NCBI GenBank assembly: GCA_021775915.1
Contig: JAJFGW010000031.1
Coordinates: 1-35,346 of the forward strand
Direction of reading: 5' to 3'
DNA: 35,346 nt
Origin: Alphaproteobacteria bacterium
GTDB taxonomy: Bacteria > Pseudomonadota > Alphaproteobacteria > Micavibrionales > Micavibrionaceae
Shown: positions 31,767 to 35,346 of the stretch, piece after piece
How positions within the stretch are numbered: the first letter of the stretch is position 1
Layout: the number at the start of each line of letters is the position of its first letter
Translations under genes and position numbers: made by a program
The notes under the pieces: generated by a model
What the model was told of the DNA's origin: nothing
Databases searched by the model: none
The model's input: the letters and a program-made list of their open reading frames with translations, nothing else

Positions 31767-32397
31767 TATTCTCGATCCAGTTTAAAATATTTTTTTGTTC
31801 AGCGCTCATGTTTTTGGGCATTTCCTGCGCCGCACATATCAAATCATCCTGCGTATCGACATCGGTCAACAGAGTTAGCTGACAAGACTTTGAAGGCAGC
31901 ACAGCCTCCAGCCTGTTCCGCGTCATGGCACTGCTCCAAGGCACCGCAATCCATATTTTCTTGTCCAAAGGCACGCGTCCACCGAAAAGATAATAACCGC
32001 CATCACGCGCCGGGCCGATCACAAAATCATGAGCATCAAGAGAAGTCACGGCCTCTTGTATAACCTCCGGAGAAAGCTGCGGCGCGTCCGCACCAATCAA
32101 CAAAACGCGATCATGTGTTTTCAAAAGCTCTTCATAGATATGATGTTGCTGCTCTCCTAAACCACCTTCGCCTGCATAAAGCGTTTTGAACGCCGACCAC
32201 AAAGAATTATCCAGACCTTCTTTTTCAGCAACCACCCAGAAAGAAACCGCCTCAATATTTTCTACCGTCCTTTGAACAGCCTTCAAACATAACCCATAAA
32301 ACTCTTTTGCCCCGCCCTCTCCTATCGTAGCTGCCAACCGTGTTTTGACCGGAGAGAGAGAAGGCGTTTTAACAAAAATGGCAATGGCTGTACTCAT
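31738..32397 (-). CDS. TIGR04282-type arsenosugar glycosyltransferase-like protein
   Basis: About 219 residues with a nucleotide-diphospho-sugar transferase fold related to CofC. IAIFVKTPSLSPVKTRLA marks the nucleotide-binding start, VLLIGADAPQLSPEVI holds the metal-binding Asp segment, and GPARDGGYYLFGG is the family signature. Proteins of this family (TIGR04282) are found in arsenosugar biosynthesis clusters together with TIGR04283. Start chosen at ATG 32397, which overlaps the upstream gene's stop in ATGA; the frame is open to an ATG at 32421. The precise chemical step is not established from sequence; transfer to or activation of the arsenoribose is inferred. Confidence 0.88.
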   Translation of the reverse strand: MSTAIAIFVKTPSLSPVKTRLAATIGEGGAKEFYGLCLKAVQRTVENIEAVSFWVVAEKEGLDNSLWSAFKTLYAGEGGLGEQQHHIYEELLKTHDRVLLIGADAPQLSPEVIQEAVTSLDAHDFVIGPARDGGYYLFGGRVPLDKKIWIAVPWSSAMTRNRLEAVLPSKSCQLTLLTDVDTQDDLICAAQEMPKNMSAEQKNILNWIENNENPVSLYG

Positions 32398-33008
32398 GAT
32401 TTTGCCCGCAATAATTTCCACGCTTCAGGCGCAGACATAAAAATCCAGCGCTTCTGGTAAAGAAGTGTTAGTTTCAACCAGCCCTGCGCTTTGTATTTAC
32501 GGGCGCTTGTTAACAGCTTTGAAGGAATACGGTTTAGCTTAACGCCCGCCTGCCGCAAGTGCCAAACCAGCATCAAATCCTCACCATAGGGGACATTTTC
32601 AGGATAACGCCCCACGCTTCTGAAGTATTTCTTGGCGATGCAAAGCCCTTGATCTCCGTAAGGCGTACCGAACAAACGCGAACGCATATTTGCGCCCCAT
32701 GCATTTATAATCGTAGCCCCTACCCCATCAAAAGCCAAATCAAAATAGTGCAAAGCGTCCGGTTTTTCACGTAAGGATTTTTCCAATGCTTTTATATTAT
32801 CTTCCGTAACGCGGCTATCAGCATGCAAAAACCATAAAAACGGGCGTGTAGAAGACATAGCGCCCACATTCATGCTTTTGGCGCGCGAGCCTTCTGATAA
32901 TGTAATGATCTCCACAACATCTTTGATCGGCGCAAGGTCAGACAGCAATATTTTGAGATGCTTTTCATTTTCATGAACTGGAATAATAATACTGAGCTTT
33001 TCAAGCAC
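32394..33008 (-). CDS. TIGR04283-type arsenosugar glycosyltransferase (GT2-like)
   Basis: A 204-residue family 2 glycosyltransferase. LSIIIPVHENEKHLKILLSD is the nucleotide-sugar-binding strand-helix, SRAKSMNVGA and WFLHADSRV give the DxD-like HAD motif, and GDQGLCIAKKYF with PYGEDLMLVWHLR gives the acceptor and catalytic-base regions. It matches the TIGR04283 family of arsenosugar clusters. The GTG start overlaps the end of the phosphorylase gene by 8 bases and has GGAG at the right distance. Likely role: building the glycosidic bond on the arsenoribose produced by the upstream enzymes. No membrane anchor is visible. Confidence 0.88.
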   Translation of the reverse strand: MLEKLSIIIPVHENEKHLKILLSDLAPIKDVVEIITLSEGSRAKSMNVGAMSSTRPFLWFLHADSRVTEDNIKALEKSLREKPDALHYFDLAFDGVGATIINAWGANMRSRLFGTPYGDQGLCIAKKYFRSVGRYPENVPYGEDLMLVWHLRQAGVKLNRIPSKLLTSARKYKAQGWLKLTLLYQKRWIFMSAPEAWKLLRAKS

Positions 33009-33849
33009 GTAAAATCTCCAACCATTCTTTTTGCTCCGCCCTTATATTTTCATCCGGCGTCAAAATAGATATTTTCAAAGACTGGCGAATATCATCCGGC
33101 GTCTCTGTAAGTTCTGTTTTAAGAAGCGCCGCCAACAGCAACGTCGCCTTCTTCATCGCCGCACCATAAATCTCAAAAAATTGTTCGACACTCACATGCT
33201 GCGCAGGGTCATCCATCCAGCAATCGTAATCCGTAACAACAGCGACCGCGCAGTACGCTATCTGCGCCTCTCTGGCCAGAAAGGCCTCCGGCACATTGGT
33301 CATGCCAACAAGATCACAGCCGGCAGCGCCGCGCAGAAAAAAACTCTCAGCCCGCGTTCCAAAGCGCGGCCCTTCCACGCAACCATAAGTCTTTTCAGTA
33401 TGAAGCGCCTGCCCCAGAGATTTGGCGGCGGCCTTAATATCACCCGCCAAAGCCGGACAAGCCGGACAAGCCATAGAGACATGCCCAACAATACCGTTAC
33501 CAAAGAAACTATAATCGCGCTTGCCGCGCGTATGATCAAAATATTGCGACACCAAAGCAAGATCACCGGGCTTTATGTCTTCGCGCAGACTACCAACTGC
33601 CGACAGACTGAAAATACGCCGCGCGCCCAGTTTTTTCAGCGCAAAAATATTGGCGCGGTAGTTCACCTCATGCGGTAAAAATTTATGCCCCGGCCCGTGG
33701 CGTGAAAGAAAGAGGATGCTCTGCCCTTGATAAACTCCTTCTATAATTGGAGCGGAAGGTTTGCCGAACGGTGTATCAATGTCGTGCTCTTTTGTGATCT
33801 CCAGACCGTCAAGAGCATATAGCCCCGATCCGCCAATAACGCCCAGCAT
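33001..33849 (-). CDS. mtnP: S-methyl-5'-thioadenosine phosphorylase-like nucleoside phosphorylase
   Basis: This 282-residue purine nucleoside phosphorylase is of the MTAP type. VIGGSGLYALDGL is the phosphate-binding start, FLSRHGPGHKFLPHEVNYRAN and FSLSAVGSL follow, and MTNVPEAFLAREAQIAYCAVAVVTDYDCW is the family signature (read here as MTNVPEAFLAREAQI then VTDYDCW). It normally splits methylthioadenosine into adenine and methylthioribose-1-phosphate. In this operon a better substrate would be 5'-deoxy-5'-dimethylarsinoyl-adenosine, freeing adenine and leaving an arsenoribose phosphate. That reassignment is inference from context. Its ATG follows the arsM stop with no gap. Confidence 0.9.
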   Translation of the reverse strand: MLGVIGGSGLYALDGLEITKEHDIDTPFGKPSAPIIEGVYQGQSILFLSRHGPGHKFLPHEVNYRANIFALKKLGARRIFSLSAVGSLREDIKPGDLALVSQYFDHTRGKRDYSFFGNGIVGHVSMACPACPALAGDIKAAAKSLGQALHTEKTYGCVEGPRFGTRAESFFLRGAAGCDLVGMTNVPEAFLAREAQIAYCAVAVVTDYDCWMDDPAQHVSVEQFFEIYGAAMKKATLLLAALLKTELTETPDDIRQSLKISILTPDENIRAEQKEWLEILRA

Positions 33850-34890
33850 CTAGCAACAAGCCCCCGTATATTCAGAAGAAGATTCAGAATCCGGCGCACA
33901 ATCAAACACGCCGTAATGAATGGAAAAATCGCCTTCAACCCGGAAATGTTCTGCAAACCTTGTGTCCTTGATCATATTCGCCGTATTGCCGCACACAGGC
34001 ACCGGCATTCCGGTTCTAAATTCATGGTGATCATCCAAAACATAACTATGCGGGCATTCAGGGATTGTGCCTTTGTAATAGGCCACATGGCCGTAATCCT
34101 CACATATATCTTCCAGATCAACTTTAAAAGCACGTACGGTCATCGAATAAAAATCAATCATGCCCGCTTTTTCCTGTAGCCCGGTATCATCCAGAGTCAT
34201 TCTTCGTTTTGCCGTGATGCGCGTATCAGGAATACCGACTTTCGCCATCATACGCCGGAAATCTTCGATATATAGCGCCCCGCCCAGACATTCACCGAGC
34301 ATAATTTTGTCTTTTTGCAAATCTTCAGGAATACGCCGCCCGGCGAACACGTCGGAGAAATAAAGCTCCCCGCCCGGCTTGAGAACGCGGTAAATTTCTT
34401 TAAACACCTTTTCTTTATCCGGCGATAAATTAATAACGCAATTGGAGATAACAATATCAATACTGTTATCTTCAATTCCGGCAGTTTTTAAATCCTCAAT
34501 ATAGGCCTTTTTAAATTCAACATTTGGCTCTTTATAACCGAACTTATCCATATGCCAACCGACATACTGATTAGCAACAGAGAGCTGCTCATCGGTCATG
34601 TCAACGCCAATGACCCGCCCTTTTTCACCAACAATCTGGCTCAGGATAAAAGCATCGCGCCCGGTGCCGCAACCAAGGTCAAGAACGGTCGTTCCTTCCG
34701 CTGCCAGCGGCAATGGAGAACCGCAGCCATAGAATTTTGACAGCACGGTTTCATGTATGTTTTTCAAAAGCGCCTTCACATGTTCCGGCGGCGCATCAAG
34801 AGAGCAGCAGGCGCTTGTTTTTAAATCATCATTGGTTTCAAGAACCTTGCCGTAATAATCACGGACATCATCAATCGTTTGCTGCGTCAT
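33850..34890 (-). CDS. arsM: arsenite S-adenosylmethionine methyltransferase
   Basis: This 346-residue cytoplasmic methyltransferase converts As(III) to mono-, di- and trimethyl arsenicals. VLDLGCGTGRDAFIL (about residues 69-83) binds SAM. The As(III)-binding cysteines are present: C28/C29 (SACCS), C56 (YGCGSP), C151 (SNCVINLS) and C201 (GECLGGALY); the last two are 50 apart, as in characterised ArsM proteins. The C-terminal domain ends in a Cys pair (GACC), often seen in long ArsM forms. It is second in the operon after the PiT gene (22-base gap) and abuts the phosphorylase gene. Together these suggest production of dimethylarsenical for arsenosugar synthesis rather than simple volatilisation. 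Confidence 0.95.
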   Translation of the reverse strand: MTQQTIDDVRDYYGKVLETNDDLKTSACCSLDAPPEHVKALLKNIHETVLSKFYGCGSPLPLAAEGTTVLDLGCGTGRDAFILSQIVGEKGRVIGVDMTDEQLSVANQYVGWHMDKFGYKEPNVEFKKAYIEDLKTAGIEDNSIDIVISNCVINLSPDKEKVFKEIYRVLKPGGELYFSDVFAGRRIPEDLQKDKIMLGECLGGALYIEDFRRMMAKVGIPDTRITAKRRMTLDDTGLQEKAGMIDFYSMTVRAFKVDLEDICEDYGHVAYYKGTIPECPHSYVLDDHHEFRTGMPVPVCGNTANMIKDTRFAEHFRVEGDFSIHYGVFDCAPDSESSSEYTGACC

Positions 34891-34912
34891 TTTTTTACTC
34901 TTTTCTAAAACC

Positions 34913-35346
34913 TTATAAAGTACTGCCTATCAGATAAACAAAAGCGGCAAAAAACGCCGCAACCGGCGCAGTCACAAGCCACGCAAATAACATGGGCTTC
35001 ACCGTCTCCATGTTCAAGCCTTTTCGGCCTGCCAGCCCCACACCCATAATCGAGGACGAAGATACATGCGTTGTCGAAACAGGTAAGCCAAAACGGCTGG
35101 CCCCTATCACCAAAAATGCCGAGACAAGATTAGCAGAAAAGCCCTGCTCATGGTTCATTTTTGTAACATTAAAACCAAGCACTTCAGTCACATTCTTTCC
35201 GGCAAACCAGCTCCCCGCGCCCATCGCCAAAGCACCCCAGAAGAACAGCCACACCGGGGCGACCAAATTATCCAGCATTAAAAACGGCATCACAATAGCG
35301 ATCAATTTGGGCGTATCATTCAGCCCGCGCGAAAAGGACAGCAAGC
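34913..35346 (-). CDS. pit: PiT-family phosphate (arsenate) transporter, C-terminal part, cut by window edge
   Basis: Only the C-terminal 144 or so residues are inside the window; the frame is open to the edge. FSRGLNDTPKLIA is the second PiT signature, and GLPVSTTHVSSSSIMGVGLA is the diagnostic repeat of the family. Three or four membrane helices are visible. PiT carriers move phosphate, and arsenate with it, using a proton or sodium gradient. As the first visible gene of the arsM operon it may bring in arsenate as substrate. An upstream PhoU-like partner gene, if any, would lie beyond the window. Confidence 0.9.
   Translation of the reverse strand, partial: LLSFSRGLNDTPKLIAIVMPFLMLDNLVAPVWLFFWGALAMGAGSWFAGKNVTEVLGFNVTKMNHEQGFSANLVSAFLVIGASRFGLPVSTTHVSSSSIMGVGLAGRKGLNMETVKPMLFAWLVTAPVAAFFAAFVYLIGSTL

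Noticed and set aside
33031-33678. Long plus-strand ORF (215 codons) opposite the phosphorylase gene
   Set aside because: Its translation is Arg/His-rich with no family features, and the minus-strand gene is unmistakable.
1-35346. CRISPR arrays, insertion sequences, prophage genes, integrases
   Set aside because: No evenly spaced direct repeats, transposase or integrase motifs were seen on either strand.

Overview
The window looks like chromosomal DNA of a facultatively anaerobic alphaproteobacterium. The reasons are a UPF0262 gene beside murA, the alphaproteobacterial type of palindromic repeat, UbiT/UbiU/UbiV and two Crp/Fnr regulators. GC content looks moderate, somewhat below 50 percent by eye. 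I cannot name a genus. Gene density is high and no gene-free stretch exceeds about 300 bases. No insertion sequence, prophage or CRISPR array was seen.

Left part (1-9400): a tRNA-Thr, a small basic ORF, dcd and murA; a convergent single-domain response regulator; UPF0262-glpD-glpK, with glpD and glpK overlapping by ATGA; then a periplasmic ankyrin protein, an unknown secreted protein and a small lipoprotein; then a MoeB-rhodanese fusion.

Middle (9392-18988, mostly minus strand): a molybdenum cofactor and nitrate block, transcribed narK1 > narK2 > [Moco riboswitch candidate] > moaA > moaCB fusion > moaD > moaE > mobA > DUF7009-like gene, with moeA further right. No nitrate reductase genes are in the window. 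mobA carries an in-frame palindromic repeat element.

Right-middle (16151-30330): an anaerobic regulon. It holds two Crp/Fnr paralogues with cysteine-rich C-termini, hemN, a membrane methyltransferase-like protein, a histidine-decarboxylase-like enzyme with an overlapping ACT-domain gene, ubiT-ubiU-ubiV (oxygen-independent ubiquinone synthesis), nrdD-nrdG (class III ribonucleotide reductase) and an outer-membrane porin. Six near-identical FNR boxes (TTGAT-N4-RTCAA) sit in the intergenic regions. At several of them a -10-like hexamer is centred 31-32 bp away, as in class II FNR promoters. The genes together supply nitrate uptake, Mo cofactor, heme, quinone and deoxynucleotides without oxygen.

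Right end (30422-35346): a radical SAM gene with a long leader hairpin that covers its ribosome binding site. It converges on a tightly packed minus-strand operon: PiT transporter (cut by the window edge) > arsM > MTA phosphorylase > TIGR04283-type > TIGR04282-type glycosyltransferase > arsC. This reads as an arsenosugar (organoarsenical) biosynthesis operon. The usual radical SAM enzyme ArsS is not in the operon, and the convergent radical SAM gene is a candidate for that step.
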